Shown here piece by piece: positions 1 to 11,582 of a DNA stretch of 64,000 bases. Within the stretch, counting starts at the first letter, position 1; every line of letters begins with the position of its first letter. The stretch lies in assembly GCA_021432605.1 (NCBI GenBank), contig MU271143.1, forward strand, positions 4,260,763 through 4,324,762, written 5' to 3'. The DNA is from Coniochaeta sp. PMI_546. Lineage: Eukaryota; Ascomycota; Sordariomycetes; Coniochaetales; Coniochaetaceae. The notes under the pieces are model-generated. The model saw nothing but the letters and a program-made list of their open reading frames with translations. It had not been told where the DNA came from and made no database searches. A program made the translations under genes and the position numbers.

Positions 1-2
1 AG

Positions 3-1488
3 CAAGACGCCGATGGTGTTACAACCACACTACTCGACAAGATCTCAGGCTCAAGCTATCAGGTCAGGTCCAAGTACCTTTTTGGCGCAGACGGAGCTCG
101 CAGCAACATCATCCGCCAGGCATCCATTCCGCTGATTCGGCGCCCAGGCCAGGGCTGGGCCGTCAACGTGCGTATAAAGGCGGACCTGTCGCACTTGATG
201 GAAGCACGCATGGGCAACCTGCATTGGGTTATTCAGCCCAACCTCGACACACCAGACTGGGCGTGGATCGGCTGCTTTCGAATGGTCAAGCCGTGGTACG
301 AATGGATGTGTATCATCTTCACGGCGCCCACCGCTGAGAGAAAGCTGCGCAGCAACGAGGAGTATTTGGTAAGGGTTAAAGAGCTACTTGGGGATGATAG
401 TGTGGACGTTGAGGTACTGGATGTCTCAACTTGGGCAATCAATGAAACCGCCGCCGAATACTACTCTAAGGATAGAGTGTACGTTAAGATCAACCAGATA
501 TTTCATGGTGCTACCGAGTTCGCTGACTGTGTGAGGCAACAGGTTCTGTTTGGGGGATGCGGTGCACCGACATCCTCCAAACCACGGTCTTGGATCCAAC
601 ACTTGCATTCAAGACGCACATAATCTCGCATGGAAGATCAACTATGTCGACAAGGGTAAGAATTTGCCTTATTGTACACATTGGGCATTCATTGACGTCT
701 TGACCTTCAGGCCTAGCTGGAAATGGGCTTCTTGATACCTATAGCATTGAGCGGCAACCAGTTGGACTAGATGTGGTTACACAGTAAGTCCCAACCTCGT
801 CTATAACAAAACGGGAGAAATAACATTCGTAAGAGCAAACGCTTCTCTCCGAAACCATAAGAATATCTGGAACATCTTGGGCAACCTAGAGCCCACTGTC
901 GAAGAGCGTACGAAGGCACACTCTGAGCTCTACGCCGAGACTCCCGAAGGGCAACTTCGCAGGCAGGATCTAACCAAAGCTCTCAGAGCCATCGACAGAG
1001 AGGAACATGGTCTCGGAATTGAAATGAATCAGCGGTATGAATCCACCGCTGTATACCAGGTAGATCAAGGACCAAAGCCTGCCTTCACTCGAGACGCCCT
1101 TGAATACTACCATCCTACTACCTATCCTGGCGCACGATTGCCGCATGCCTGGCTCGGGAATCACATTCCGTCCAAGTACATTTCAACCATCGACTTAGCT
1201 GGGAAGGGAAAGTTCACCTTGTTCACGGGCATTGGCGGTCAGGGTTGGAAGGCGGCGGCTGCTCAAGTGTCTTCTGAGCTTGGAATACCATTCAAAGCGC
1301 ATTCCATTGGGTATGCCCAAGATTTCAAAGACGTCTACATGGATTGGGAGGCTCAGAGAGGCGTCGAAGAGAGTGGCTGTGTTGTAGTACGACCGGACCT
1401 TTTTGTCGCATGGAGGAGTCCAGCTTGGACGGAAGATGCAGTGGAGAGGTTGAGGAAGGTGATGAAATCGGTACTGTCACTGAAGTAG
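3..1488 (+). CDS. FAD-dependent aromatic monooxygenase (phenol 2-monooxygenase type), 5' truncated
   Basis: Flavoprotein hydroxylase of the PHBH/phenol hydroxylase family, which hydroxylates phenolic rings using NAD(P)H and O2. The start lies upstream of the window. Exons read 3-478, 543-655, 711-783 and 834-1488; frames join exactly with GT/AG introns of 64, 55 and 50 bp. The first exon contains FGADGARS, the second FAD-contact motif. The second exon gives GDAVHRHPP followed by GLGSNTCIQDA, the diagnostic FAD/ribityl motif of this family. The last exon is the thioredoxin-fold C-terminal domain, including GCVVVRPDLFVAWRS. About 438 residues are visible of a usual 600-650. Next to it are a cupin, a CocE-like hydrolase and, at 15 kb, a ring-cleaving dioxygenase, which suggests an aromatic degradation route. 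Substrate is not deducible. Confidence 0.9.
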
Positions 1489-1661
1489 TATTTTCAATTG
1501 TGTGCAGGTCACGGGTTTTGGACAGGCAGCCTTCTAGAGACCGTGACTATCAATGTATTCTGTTTCTTGTGAACTCTATAACTTACGGCACGAGAGCCGT
1601 ATTATTTGTCATTGTTATTGATCAAATATGGATTATAGCACATGTGAGATCAACATCATTC

Positions 1662-2207
1662 TCAGTCAATGCCTCCTTCATCCTCGTCCAACTCCTGACC
1701 AGCTACGACTATCTTCTCAGCTGACTGCAAGACATAAAGCATCCTAGCCCAATCGCTCGCACTCGTGTTCCGCCATGCGTGGTTCGTCCCACGCTGTACA
1801 GCGACATCGCCTCTCCTTAGCAGCCGAGTCTCTCCTGAGTCGAGTACCAACTCAACCACGCCCTCGATGACCACCCCGAAGTCGCACGACTGTGTTCTGT
1901 GCATCGGACTCGTGTATCCTGGGGGGAAATCCACCGTACGACAAACGGTGCCGCCTGGGATTGTGATCTTTGGCGCATTGATGATGAAGTTTTGATAGAT
2001 CTCGATATCTTGGTCTCTGGCCATGGAGACGGGGAAGCTTGAGGTTGCGTACATGAGACTGAACTCCATGTCGCCGCCCATTACGCGTCGGACTGGCGCT
2101 GCCTCTGGTATGATCGTGCTGAAGCGGGCCTTGCCGGAGGCATCATGTGCAGTGATATACCTCGAATGAGGACGGAGGTTGCTTAGCCGTTCTGGTTGAG
2201 TCGACAT
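1662..2207 (-). CDS. Small single-domain cupin protein
   Basis: 181-aa intronless protein on the strand opposite the monooxygenase, the two genes ending tail to tail about 170 bp apart. A conserved cupin_2 barrel spans about residues 85-160: PPGYTSPMHRTQS resembles cupin motif 1 and RRGDVAVQRGTNHAWRN motif 2, with histidines placed as metal ligands. Such small cupins often sit in fungal secondary-metabolite and aromatic-catabolism clusters, acting as dioxygenases, isomerases or decarboxylase-like enzymes; the specific reaction cannot be read from the sequence. There is no signal peptide, so it is probably cytosolic. The ATG at 2207 is the first in frame and heads the conserved part. Confidence 0.85.
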   Translation of the reverse strand: MSTQPERLSNLRPHSRYITAHDASGKARFSTIIPEAAPVRRVMGGDMEFSLMYATSSFPVSMARDQDIEIYQNFIINAPKITIPGGTVCRTVDFPPGYTSPMHRTQSCDFGVVIEGVVELVLDSGETRLLRRGDVAVQRGTNHAWRNTSASDWARMLYVLQSAEKIVVAGQELDEDEGGID

Positions 2208-2354
2208 GTTTGCAGGAGTTCAGTATTCACATCAAGATGTTGAAGACAGATAATGAAGGTTCAGATCTGCACAGTACACGTTCAAGCAAAGATATACATC
2301 GAGGCGCATAGAGACTATATATATGTGCGTGTACATAGCATGGAGGTCTCTCTA

Positions 2355-4202
2355 TCATGCAGATGCCAATACTGGAATCATAGGGAGTCGAATCCAGTTG
2401 TCATATCCCGGGCCGAAATGGATGCTGTTCATTCCCTCCAATAACTCCCGAGGTCGGTCCACCTCGGAGTTATGCTCAAATAATCCCGCCCCCTGCGTAT
2501 CTCCCGACGATACCTCCAGCACTAATCTGTGACCAGGTCCAACAACCACATTGGTGGGCCACACCTCTACATCCACAGGGTAAACCTCGCCCGCTGTCAC
2601 GGGGAGGACATCAGATGCAAAATATGTTCGATGGGGTTTCCAAGACTGGTGTCTGGGATGGTTCTCAGCCACCTTGCGGAGTGAGGTGCGGAGCCAGCCC
2701 TTGGTCACGGGAACTGGATCGCCGACAGTTCCGGTGTAGAGGATCTCGGCACCGTTTGCGTCAAGGTGTCTCAAAGTGATGAAAATATCAATCTCGGATG
2801 GACTGGTATTACTGGTCGGAAGACTTGATGCTGAAATATTGAGATGGACGACGATGTGACCTGTAAACTCAGTCTTTTGAGCGAAAGGCTCCGTGGTGAA
2901 CTGGACAAATCTGGGGTTGCTTAGGGTGCTAGGTGCTTGGTACGAGACGGTGGTCAGTGCCTGGAGACTGTGAGACTCTACCAGTCGCTGATCAGCGGTG
3001 AGGAAGTATTGGGTGTAGACTGTTCGAGCAATCGGCCACTCGTCCTCGTAGCGTTGGGGGTATTGTTTTTCAGCCACTGCATCATTGTATCCAACATTGC
3101 CCTCTCGCAGCACCAAACCGACTTTAGGCGCCTCCCCCGTCGACCATCCGCCTCTATCTTCCCCTTTCAAAAAAGCATCCAAGAAGCTCTGCTGCATGCT
3201 GACACTCTCTTTTTCATAGAACGGCAGGTCGTGGCGTCCAGTGAGAAATCGAAGATACTTGTGCTTGGAGCTGGCGTTGAGGTACCCTTCGACATTGCCG
3301 CGCAGGTGTAGGAGTATGCCGCCCCAGTTGCCTACGGAGAGAACGGGCACCTGGATATCTGCCATGTCGTAATCCTTGGAAGCGTAATACTCCTCGTCCA
3401 GAAACCGGTGAACCGCATTATCTTCGTTTTGATCTCGACGGTTGGCAACAAGCTGGTCTTCGGGGAGATCCCCCTCGATGGTGTCATGACCCCATTTCCT
3501 CGCAGCTCTGCCGGGGCGGCCATACTGATTGGTAACAACCTGTCGATTCCACCAGAAATTGATGAACGTATTCGACAGAATCCCTCCGTGTCTGCATCGA
3601 TCACGGTAGTAGTCCGACATGCCTTCCCAAGGCACGATGCAGGCGAGTCCCTTTGGCTGTAATGCTGCAACCCGCCATTGACTTCCGGCAAAGTAACTGA
3701 TTCCCAAGAGACCTACACGGCCGGATGACCATGGTTGGGAAGCAGCCCACTCTATGACGTCGAAGAATGCCCGGCTCGTGCTACGGGACATGGTGTCGAG
3801 CACACCAGGAGACTGCCCAGTGCCCACCTCGTCAGCCCTTACAATCGCGTATCCATTCCGGGTCCAGTATCCTGGATCAGGTGTTTCCCACGATGAATGA
3901 GGAGAGTGGTGCTCTTCGGGGACTTCTGCGTACGATTCAGGGTGGAACCTATCACGGTAAGTAAAGGTAATCGCCGTCATAAAACTTGGGCCATCCTACA
4001 CGCTGTAATGGACGTCTTTGCCGTAAGGTCCGTACGTCACCAGGACTGGATAGCTTCCCACCTCAGAATCCTTTGGGCGGTAGACGTTACATCTCACAAT
4101 ACCCTTGTCGTCCTTCAACACTATCGCAACATTTTCTTCATAGACGTAGTCGAATGAAGTTCTGTCCACCTTGTGGGCATCTGTGATCTTCGGCACCCCC
4201 AT
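2355..4202 (-). CDS. CocE/NonD-type X-Pro dipeptidyl-peptidase-like hydrolase
   Basis: Alpha/beta-hydrolase of the S15/CocE family, which cleaves X-Pro amide or aromatic ester bonds. Exon 1 is 4000-4202 and exon 2 is 2355-3948; the 51-bp intron (3949-3999) starts GTAGGA and ends GATAG and joins in frame, giving 598 residues. Visible family marks are the N-terminal VTYGPYGKD, then ETPDPGYW, RADEVGTGQSPG and the nucleophile elbow GISYFAG with Ser near residue 152. GRHDLPFYEKES, typical of fungal members, precedes the C-terminal jelly-roll X-Pro domain. Length fits the family (about 560-620). Located between a cupin and a regulator, in a neighbourhood with aromatic oxygenases, it may release an aromatic acid from an ester; that role is inferred. 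Confidence 0.9.
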
Positions 4203-4607
4203 TGTGACTTAGACTTTGTCTGGTTCTCCAACTAGTAGCAAATGGTCATATACGTCTTACTGAGGACTTTAAGTAGGCAGTTTGGTCTGTCGGGACGTCA
4301 TGCATCGGTGCTGAATTCCCGCGCGGAAAAGAGTACGGTTGCTGTGGAGGTTAGAGCGGGAATTTTGCACAGTTCAACGGGCCAACGGCGTAAATGCCGT
4401 TTAATTGATGACAAAACACGCAAGATGCCACGTTTAGGGTCACATCTGTTAGTTTTTGAGACTTGTTCTCGTAATTATTCTATCTTTATCTCCCAAGTCC
4501 TTTTCAAATAATCTCTGGCTTATATCGGTCTTCGAGACTTGACTCTACTGCTTTGGATTATAGCTTTTAGCCTTTGCTCAGGGGCTGCATCAACTGCATT
4601 GCAAATA
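4203..4607. other. Intergenic region upstream of the hydrolase gene
   Basis: About 400 bp between the hydrolase start and the stop of the next regulator gene; both lie on the minus strand. It should hold the hydrolase promoter and the regulator terminator. I see no RNA gene, clear repeat or conserved open frame here. Confidence 0.5.
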
Positions 4608-7143
4608 TCAACTGATTACATCCATCATATCACCAGCCTCTGGTTCAGCACCATGTCTGGTCTTGATTTCGGAGGAGATCAGGTCACAGAGAGCAGTTCC
4701 CAAGAACTTTGCCATAGGAACTCTCAGCTTAAACAAGAGCTGCGACCCGGCGTCTACTAAATCACTAGCTGAGCTAGCATTATCTCCTCCGGACTTTGTT
4801 TCCCCGAACCATACAACCAGTGTTGCAAAGTACACACACAGAGGCAGGTGTGGGGGCTCAGCAACTTGTGTCTTGTCTCTATTTACTGACGTCGAGGCTT
4901 TACGTTGAGGCGCCGTCTTTCCCTCTTGCGCGATGCGAAGTATAGCCTTTGAATGCCAAAGAGCGATAGCACACTGACGATTGCTGGTCCAGGGCCGGAT
5001 TCCATCATTTTGAGCTTGGTTTGTGGGCAATGTCGATGTCGATCCAGCTGCTGCTTGTTGTGCAAGGCGGTGAAGAACTGCCATATTGGACTGAAGCGAG
5101 ACGTGTGCGAGGTGGTAGAGAAGCATTTGAGACGGTTCAAGAGGACATTGACCGCTCGGATACGAGTTGGACTGCATCCAGCGATCCAGGGCAAGTTGAA
5201 CAAATTCGGCCTTCCACAAGCGAGGCAAGGCGCAGCCGTCAGCATCGCGAGGACTTGCCATCCAGCTGTAGCGTATGCATGATGCCAGGTGGTACATATC
5301 TCCATCTGAGGAGGCGGCTGAGTTTGCATCAGCTGAGTCCGGGTCCGACGATTGACTTTGAAGAAGAGGGGATTCCAGATCGTCAACGAATGATGGGGGA
5401 CGCTGCAGAAGCAAGACCCTGTAACTGTCTAGGACGTGCATAGCCTCGGAGAGCAGCCTCGTCTCATTTTGCTGCTTCATTCCAGCCTCCGTTGGTAGTG
5501 ATTTGATACAAGAGGTTGCTGCGTGTACTTTGCTTCCATGGAACACCTCCATGAACTCATACGCGCGCTTATCTCCGCTGCATAGTCCGTACACTTCGAG
5601 AAGGATGAACGTCTTGGCAAAGCTGAGATAATCCTCGAAAGAATTCTGGCGATACTGCAAGTAGTCCTGCAACATCAGACGTCGGGCGTCATTAAAGAGC
5701 ATTTTTGCAATTTTGTTGCTATCGGGACAAGTGCAGTAAAGGCCCCCGACTGCGGCCATCGCCAAGCACAGCTCCACTCGGGTCCCTGGTCCTACTTCGA
5801 AGTCGACAAATATGGCAAATGTAGATGAAATATGCCGTCTTGAAACGTTGAGAAGGACGTTGATGAGGTCCTCATCATAGACTCCGAGCTGTGGCAGAGC
5901 TGAGTACCAGGACCATCGCTGTGCCTCTCGGGATGGGGACGAAGCTCGGGAGCGGCGCTGGAGCTGATCCTTCATCATGTCTATGGCGCTGTCCATTGAC
6001 GGATCGAGGTCGATGTCAAAGGCTGTCGAAGTCTGGGGCCAGATGTCGTACATGTGGGATATGGAGAACTCGTTAGGGTCTTCGAGCCAGTTGCCAAAGT
6101 CCTAAAAAAGAGGTCAGTATCTACACCCTACAGAGCTGTGCTATAAATGAGAGTCTCACTGCAGATGGAACCAGGTCATTGAGGAAATCCATCGTGTCCC
6201 ATGTCTGCTGCAGATACGCTGCACCGGCTTCGAACGGGGCTTCGGTTGACGGGATGCTCGCTACCTCGGATGCTACATGTATCCATTGATCAGTACCAGT
6301 TATCGAGGTCCTGGAGGTATCATAGTACGTATCCGGGACCGCGGTATTGGCTGTCATGTTGGTCGGTTCGGAGCTATGGGGCCTAACAGTCAGAAGCGTC
6401 GATGGCGGTTCGATACTATTCGGCGTCCAAGGCCCGAGGAGAGAATCTACTGCATTCATCTCGTTTACTGTCTCGTTCACCTCTCGCTCATTGCCTAGAT
6501 CCGATGACTGGCAAGCCATACTGTCGTGGTCAGTTGGAGACACGAGGACTACCTCAACATTGCGAGGCCGTCCAGGAGGTCTACTTGAACTTGAGACAGT
6601 ACAAGTGAGGAGCTTTGATTTGCACGAGCGACATGGTCGGAAATTGTCGCACTTCAGCTTTCGCTTCCGGCACTGGTCGCAAGCCAGTCGAGATCTCTCC
6701 CTCTCCCTCGGATTGCCGAGTTTTTCGTTTGTTCGCTGGGAATTCGTGGGTCCTGTCGAAGCTCCATGTTCTCGATGCAGTTTTTCCATGTGCTTCGCCA
6801 GCACATCGGGACGTTGGAAGCCGGCCTTACAGTGCGGACAGTGGAAAGGCCGCTCTCCTGTATCTGTCAGGCAGGTTAGCATCAAGTACTGCACCTAGTA
6901 TGGAGTGCGACCCCTCACGTATTCGTTGATGTCGAACGAGATGCTCATTACGAGCAAAACACCTCCCGCAAAACTCGCACTGCGCCATGGCGAAGAAATT
7001 CGGTAGGTCACCGCGTCAATACTAACAAACAATTCGTTGGCTACTTTCACTTCAGCGACACTCCCCGCATTCGAAAATCCGGTGGTCTGGGAAATCTGGG
7101 GTGCTTGAACTGGGGTCGGGCGAAGATGGGGTCTGGGGTCCAT
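4608..7143 (-). CDS. Transcription factor with two C2H2 fingers plus a Zn2Cys6 cluster and fungal regulatory domain
   Basis: Predicted 783-aa nuclear regulator in five parts: exons 7051-7143, 6919-6979, 6160-6863 and 4608-6101, with introns of 71, 55 and 58 bp all joining in frame. Finger 1 (C32, C35, H48, H52) ends at an exon junction that restores the HTGERPF linker; finger 2 uses C60, C63, H76 and H81. A canonical zinc cluster follows at C113, C116, C123, C129, C132 and C139. The long C-terminal exon is the fungal-specific transcription factor middle homology region, with FAKTFILLEVYGL as the conserved core. An alternative start is the ATG at 6988, which would drop the first 31 residues but keep finger 1. 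It is flanked by catabolic genes and is a candidate local regulator. Confidence 0.88.
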
Positions 7144-7545
7144 GTCGGTATTTACAATAGGAGGTCTTCGTCTGGTACTCTAGTGTACATCCTTTTCAAT
7201 GCCTTGGCTGGTTCAACTACCCAGAATAGGTGAATCTTATTAGTGCCCGCGTGTTCCGATTCACAAGCGAATACGCTCCAATTAGCGTGTTATGCTGCCC
7301 AGAATCTTGCCTTCGAGGACCCATACGCGACCCCACCACCGCACCGCAACACCGAACCGGTCAGGCTGAGACACTGGAGATGGATCCGGGAACTCTTGTA
7401 ACGCTCTCGTAGGTATGAATATTCCATGTTGTATATGACAGGGTCTGCTGGGATCTGCCAGGATCTATGCTGCCGTCTGGATTTGTGTGATCAAACTGGA
7501 ATTCAGCCTTCGCCTATATCTACCAACTCCCTCTATGAACTGGTC
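7144..7545. other. Intergenic region upstream of the C2H2/Zn2Cys6 regulator
   Basis: About 400 bp separating the regulator start from the stop of the next minus-strand gene. It presumably contains the regulator promoter. No RNA gene, repeat or convincing small coding frame was seen. Confidence 0.5.
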
Positions 7546-8828
7546 TTACTTGGACCTGCCTACTCCAATAACAACAACTTGGCCCTTGATCGCAACAAAT
7601 ACCCTCAATCCGCCACTAGTGACTTCTGCTTCCGGATTGTTCTTCGCCTTGCGGAAAGCTTCCTCGAGCTTCTTGCCTTCCACGACGCTGACACCCGACG
7701 ATCCTTCAGAAATGACCGCAATACCAGGTTCCCAGTCAAACCCCTGCAAAGAAAAGATGTTAGCCACGCATGACACAACCAAAACGGGAGCCAGGGAAAT
7801 GGGTGGCGTACGACTGTGAAGTCCATATGAGCCTTCTTATCAGGAGTCTCGGCGCAAAAGGATACAGCGGCACGGACGAATCGCCCGTTGGTAACAATCT
7901 TCCTCAAAATCCCGTCGCCCGAGGCTCCTCCTAAGAGAGCAAAAGTCCCTTGCTTATTCCTGGGGTCGATAGGGCGCAGCGAAAATGGCCCCATCTCTGG
8001 GAGGCTGGTCCTCCGGAGAGCAGACACGGGGAAGTAAGTATCCAGACAAACGATCTTCGCCGCAGCTTCGTTCATGACATTGACACGGAGATAGATCTCG
8101 CGTCTGTCCAACGCCACCTCATACGCCTCTTTCGGTGTTTTCTAGATTCATGCGACAACCATTAGTACGTGATTAGAAGCACCAAAAAGGTGATGTGCTC
8201 GCTTTCGTACCGCAAGAGCAAACTTGACAATTTGCTGGAGTTCTCCGAAACCTCCCTGATCCCTTGCTTCAATAAGTCCTTCGCCTTTTTGAAGTCCGCT
8301 AATGGGACCTTTGAGAGTTTTCACAAGGTCTTTAGAATCTTTGGCGATGCCGACTCCCTTCACGGTGAGGTCGAAAGCTTCCTTCTGGCTGTCGGTTCTG
8401 TCAGACGCTGCCTGTTCCTCCTTGGTGCCGAAAGCCGCGGTCTTGATGGCTTCCTTGTTCATGGCCGGCGTTGCTGGTGCTGGCTGTTTCTGTGCGACAG
8501 GAGCCGGCTGCTTCTGTGCGACAGGAGCAGGCTGCGCCATCTTCTTCTTGATCGCGGCGACATGGTCCCGGGCAATCTTTGCCTTGTACCTGTATTTCGC
8601 CGCGTCTTTCCCACCATTCAACCCCTTGCCATAACTGGTCCCGAAAAATCCTTTCTTGGCCTGTGGTTTTTGCTTATTCGCCAATTCATCGAACTTGCTC
8701 ACCCAAGCTTCAGCCTGCCACAGTTGGTCTTTGAGTGGCGCCGTCTCAGGAAGCATATAGACGTAGCCTTCGGTACCCCATTGGTTATCCTGCTTGTCCC
8801 AATCGTTTACGGCCCATGTGAGTGACAT
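7546..8828 (-). CDS. Uncharacterised 381-aa protein with a repeated Pro/Ala/Gln linker
   Basis: Function not recognised. Three exons, 8211-8828, 7812-8141 and 7546-7743, join in phase 0 through introns of 69 and 68 bp; the first intron has a CTAAT branch-like site and a TCTAG acceptor. The N-terminal part (about 1-90) is Trp- and Lys-rich and begins with an acidic, aromatic stretch around DWDKQDNQW. A linker near residue 100 repeats QPAPVAQK twice in tandem. The C-terminal half contains a compact alpha/beta-looking region with GTFALLGGASGDGI and ends in a Val/Ile-rich strand. No signal peptide or membrane segment is evident. Its neighbours do not explain its role. Confidence 0.75.
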
Positions 8829-10129
8829 TGTTGGATGAGGGAGGCGTCAAGCGCCGGACGGGGGGGAAAAGAACAAGAAGGTGCAGCTGTGAGGTGTAGC
8901 TGGGCGACAGGCTGGATCAAAGAACACCAAGTCTGGCTGCCCGCTTAACGATAGTCGGTTTACTAGGTTCTTATATATGAACAAACCCCTAACATTCCCC
9001 GTGTCCCAAGAACAGGTCTATTGGTTGGGCTTGGGTACGTCCGGGCAAAACCATCTGCTCACTTTAGGGTGGTGGGGTTGGCAAGAAAGCAGCTGAAGAA
9101 GGGGGGCTGTGGTTAACTATCGAAAAGCTCATGGGTCTGGCTGCTCTGCTGGGAAACTCGGCCGTAGGCTCATATCCTGAAGCAGTAAAGCGAGCTTTTC
9201 GATAGCGCGACAGGCGAGAACTATTGGACTTGAGCATACCTCGACTTTTCCAGGGGCGAGTCGGTTTTGGCCTAGATTGCCTTAGAAGAACCAGCTAGGC
9301 GGCTAGTGTCTTCAGCTGGAGCCCTCCGGGAGTCACGGCCATGGCCGAGATCTGCCAGATACCGCTAAGTACTGGAGCCAGGGTCGCGGTGGGGCGCCCG
9401 CTAGCGAACTGGCCCCAGTAAGTCACTGGTGATTCCAGTGGATGTGCTGTGATTGATAAGACTGATAAGGACAGGAATGAACTCGCTAACGCTGGAACTA
9501 TTGAAAGTGCAACTCTAGACTCAGTCGTACAAGTCCTCCTCAGCCGACCTGCATTCCATCCATTCGGTTAATCTAGGGGTCCAGACACGTTTATGTTGCA
9601 AATGCGAGGTGCGGCCCTCCACTAGCTCCGGGCGCTATTGGATGCTCCTGAATCAGCTGAGCACCAACTGAGGCCGCTGCCCCACTGCCCTCGATTTTCA
9701 GTCAGGGCTTCCTCCACTACTTCTCGGTTTATTGAGAGCTGACGAAACGTCTAGACTCGGTCGAGGTGGTAGACTGAGGAGGAGTAGGAGATAACGCTTC
9801 AGTACCTGATCCGACAAAACAGGCTATCATTAGCTGCGGTACGATCCACCTGTGATCCAGGGATACTAATGCATTTTGGGAAGCCTCCGCAGAACAAAAG
9901 TCGCCAGCATTCAAGGTCCCCTTAAAGCAGCACCTACCTCGCTGATTTTCCCCGTGGTTGGAGGTCAAGCCGGACGGTTTTTTCTTTTCTTTTGAGAAAG
10001 CAGAGGCATTTGCCCCTTTTCGCTGTCATCTTTCCTCCTCCTCCTTTCCACTCTCAACCTACCATCTTGAAATAAAAAAAAGAACAAACAAAACAGAACC
10101 CTCCCCGGGTCCCATAATCTTGTTGGGAG
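8829..10129. other. Gene-free 1.3-kb region with a perfect 14-bp inverted repeat
   Basis: Divergent promoter space between the uncharacterised gene (minus) and the acidic-repeat gene (plus). No credible coding exon was found. A perfect 14-bp inverted repeat sits at 9117-9130 (CTATCGAAAAGCTC) and 9192-9205 (GAGCTTTTCGATAG), with a 61-nt spacer. A pyrimidine-rich tract lies at about 10000-10060, shortly before the acidic-protein start, as is common in fungal promoters. Confidence 0.55.
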
Positions 10130-11047
10130 ATGTCTGAATATACAACGGAGTTGCCTAGCCGGCCTCGTCGGACGCAAAACGGATACACGGAAGATGCCCT
10201 GCCAGAAGGACAATACCTTGACGAAGAATCAGGCGAAATCTACGACGCTGATGGCAACGTCGTAGACCATATAGCCGCGGAAGATCCGCAGGCTGAGAAT
10301 GCGGACGAGGAGGAATATGCGGGCGACGCACAGCCAGCCCAGGATGACGAATACGCAGTGGATCAACAAGATGTTGAGGACGCCGGAGACCAGACGTATG
10401 AGACGGATGTTCAAGCCACTGGCGCTGAAGAAGGTGTCGAAGGTGAAGGAGTTGAAGGTGAGGGTCAAGAAGTCGAGGGTGAGGAAGTAGTCGAGGGCGA
10501 GGAAGTTGAGGGCGAAGGAATCGAAGGTGAAGAAGTCGAGGGTGAAGAAGTCGAGGGTGAAGAAGTCGAGGGCGAACAAGTTGAGGGTGAGGAAGTCGAA
10601 GGCGAAGGAGCCGAGGGTGAGGGTGAAGAGGTTCAAGGTGAAGAAGTTGAGGGTGAGGAAGTTGAGGGTGAGGCAGTTGAGGGCGAGGAAGTTGAGGGCG
10701 AGGAAGTTGAGGGCGAGGAAGTTGAGGGTGAGGGCGAAGAAGTCGAGGGCGAGGAAATCGAGGGCGAGGAAGTCGAGGGCGAGGAAGTTGAGGGTGAAGA
10801 AGTCGAGGGTGAGGGCGAAGAAGTCGAGGGTGAGGGCGAAGAAGTCGAGGGCGAGAAAGCGGATGAGGGTGAAGAAGCCGCTGAGGATGCGGAAAAGGAC
10901 GAGGTCGAGGAGGAAGATGAGGATGACGAGTTTCCTGAGGATTGGGGTGACCTGGCAAATGAGTCCGACTGCTCTTACGATGATGATGACGACGAAGACC
11001 AAGAGTACGAGGAAGACCCAGACGCGCCGGGTTTACATGAAGAGTGA
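10130..11047 (+). CDS. Highly acidic protein with degenerate VEGEE repeats
   Basis: Intronless 305-aa protein. Residues 1-95 form a unique acidic N-terminus with [15 protein letters not shown]. Residues about 100-245 are almost entirely Glu, Gly and Val, built from more than 25 copies of a five-residue unit close to VEGEE, encoded by a 15-bp minisatellite. The C-terminus is an Asp/Glu tail with EFPEDWGDL and a run of aspartates. No enzymatic domain, signal peptide or membrane segment is seen; it should be disordered and extremely acidic, which suggests a histone- or cation-binding or scaffold role, but this is a guess. The repeat number is likely polymorphic between strains. The conserved non-repeat ends and the clean start and stop support it as a real gene. 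Confidence 0.75.
   Translation: MSEYTTELPSRPRRTQNGYTEDALPEGQYLDEESGEIYDADGNVVDHIAAEDPQAENADEEEYAGDAQPAQDDEYAVDQQDVEDAGDQTYETDVQATGAEEGVEGEGVEGEGQEVEGEEVVEGEEVEGEGIEGEEVEGEEVEGEEVEGEQVEGEEVEGEGAEGEGEEVQGEEVEGEEVEGEAVEGEEVEGEEVEGEEVEGEGEEVEGEEIEGEEVEGEEVEGEEVEGEGEEVEGEGEEVEGEKADEGEEAAEDAEKDEVEEEDEDDEFPEDWGDLANESDCSYDDDDDEDQEYEEDPDAPGLHEE
10430..10860 (+). repeat. 15-bp coding minisatellite (GAGGGCGAGGAAGTT-like units)
   Basis: Tandem and interspersed copies of a 15-bp unit encoding VEGEE, with 6-bp GAGGGC insertions producing GEGEE variants. Differences between copies are mostly third-position (GTT/GTC, GGC/GGT, GAA/GAG), as expected for an expanded coding repeat under selection for the amino-acid pattern. 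Confidence 0.85.
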
Positions 11048-11582
11048 GAAGTATATAGTAAAGCGTCAAGTATCTTTCGCCTGTTGAGATACCCAGTTTC
11101 TCTATCAGATCAGCACGAGAGAGCCAAATTATAAATATCACGATGGGGATTTAAAGAAGGGATTTTGCCGGCTTATGTTATCGTCTTTTTAGGTTTGCAG
11201 CAACCTTGAATCGAGAAGGCGGAATGTGGCTCCCTCCGGCAGCACAGATAGAAGCACTAATAGCACCAGACCAATTACGAAGACGGAAATGGTCTAGATC
11301 AAACCCCGAGCGGTGTCTTAATCTGGAATACGCACTTTTTGTACGCTAGCGAGTCGGGGAAAGGGTCCAGTGTGCATGACGACGCAGGAGTTGTGTGCGG
11401 GGGAGCGAAGAAAGGGCCAGCACCCTGAACGTAATTCTCTGGATCCGAGGCTTACCGTGGGCCGATGGGCGCTAGTATCAACCGGCATAGATGGCCTTCG
11501 CGCTGTGAAGCATCTGGGGTGGTGGGATACATAATAACGCGGCCTTCCCGTTCTGTGCCTTCCCCTGTTCAATGCTACCACA
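11048..11582. other. Intergenic region between the acidic-repeat gene and the MHR-only gene
   Basis: About 535 bp. I searched it for Cys-rich exons that could supply a zinc cluster to the downstream gene and found none. No RNA gene or repeat seen. Confidence 0.5.

Noticed and set aside
7605-8117. 170-codon minus-strand frame reading past the third exon boundary of the unknown gene
   Set aside because: Its end runs through the second intron; splicing at 7812/7743 gives a longer consistent protein.
10155-11141. Long antisense and shifted open frames (up to 328 codons) over the acidic-repeat gene
   Set aside because: They are Arg/Pro/Leu- or Lys/Arg-rich by-products of the 15-bp repeat; only the VEGEE frame has non-repetitive, sensible ends with clean start and stop.
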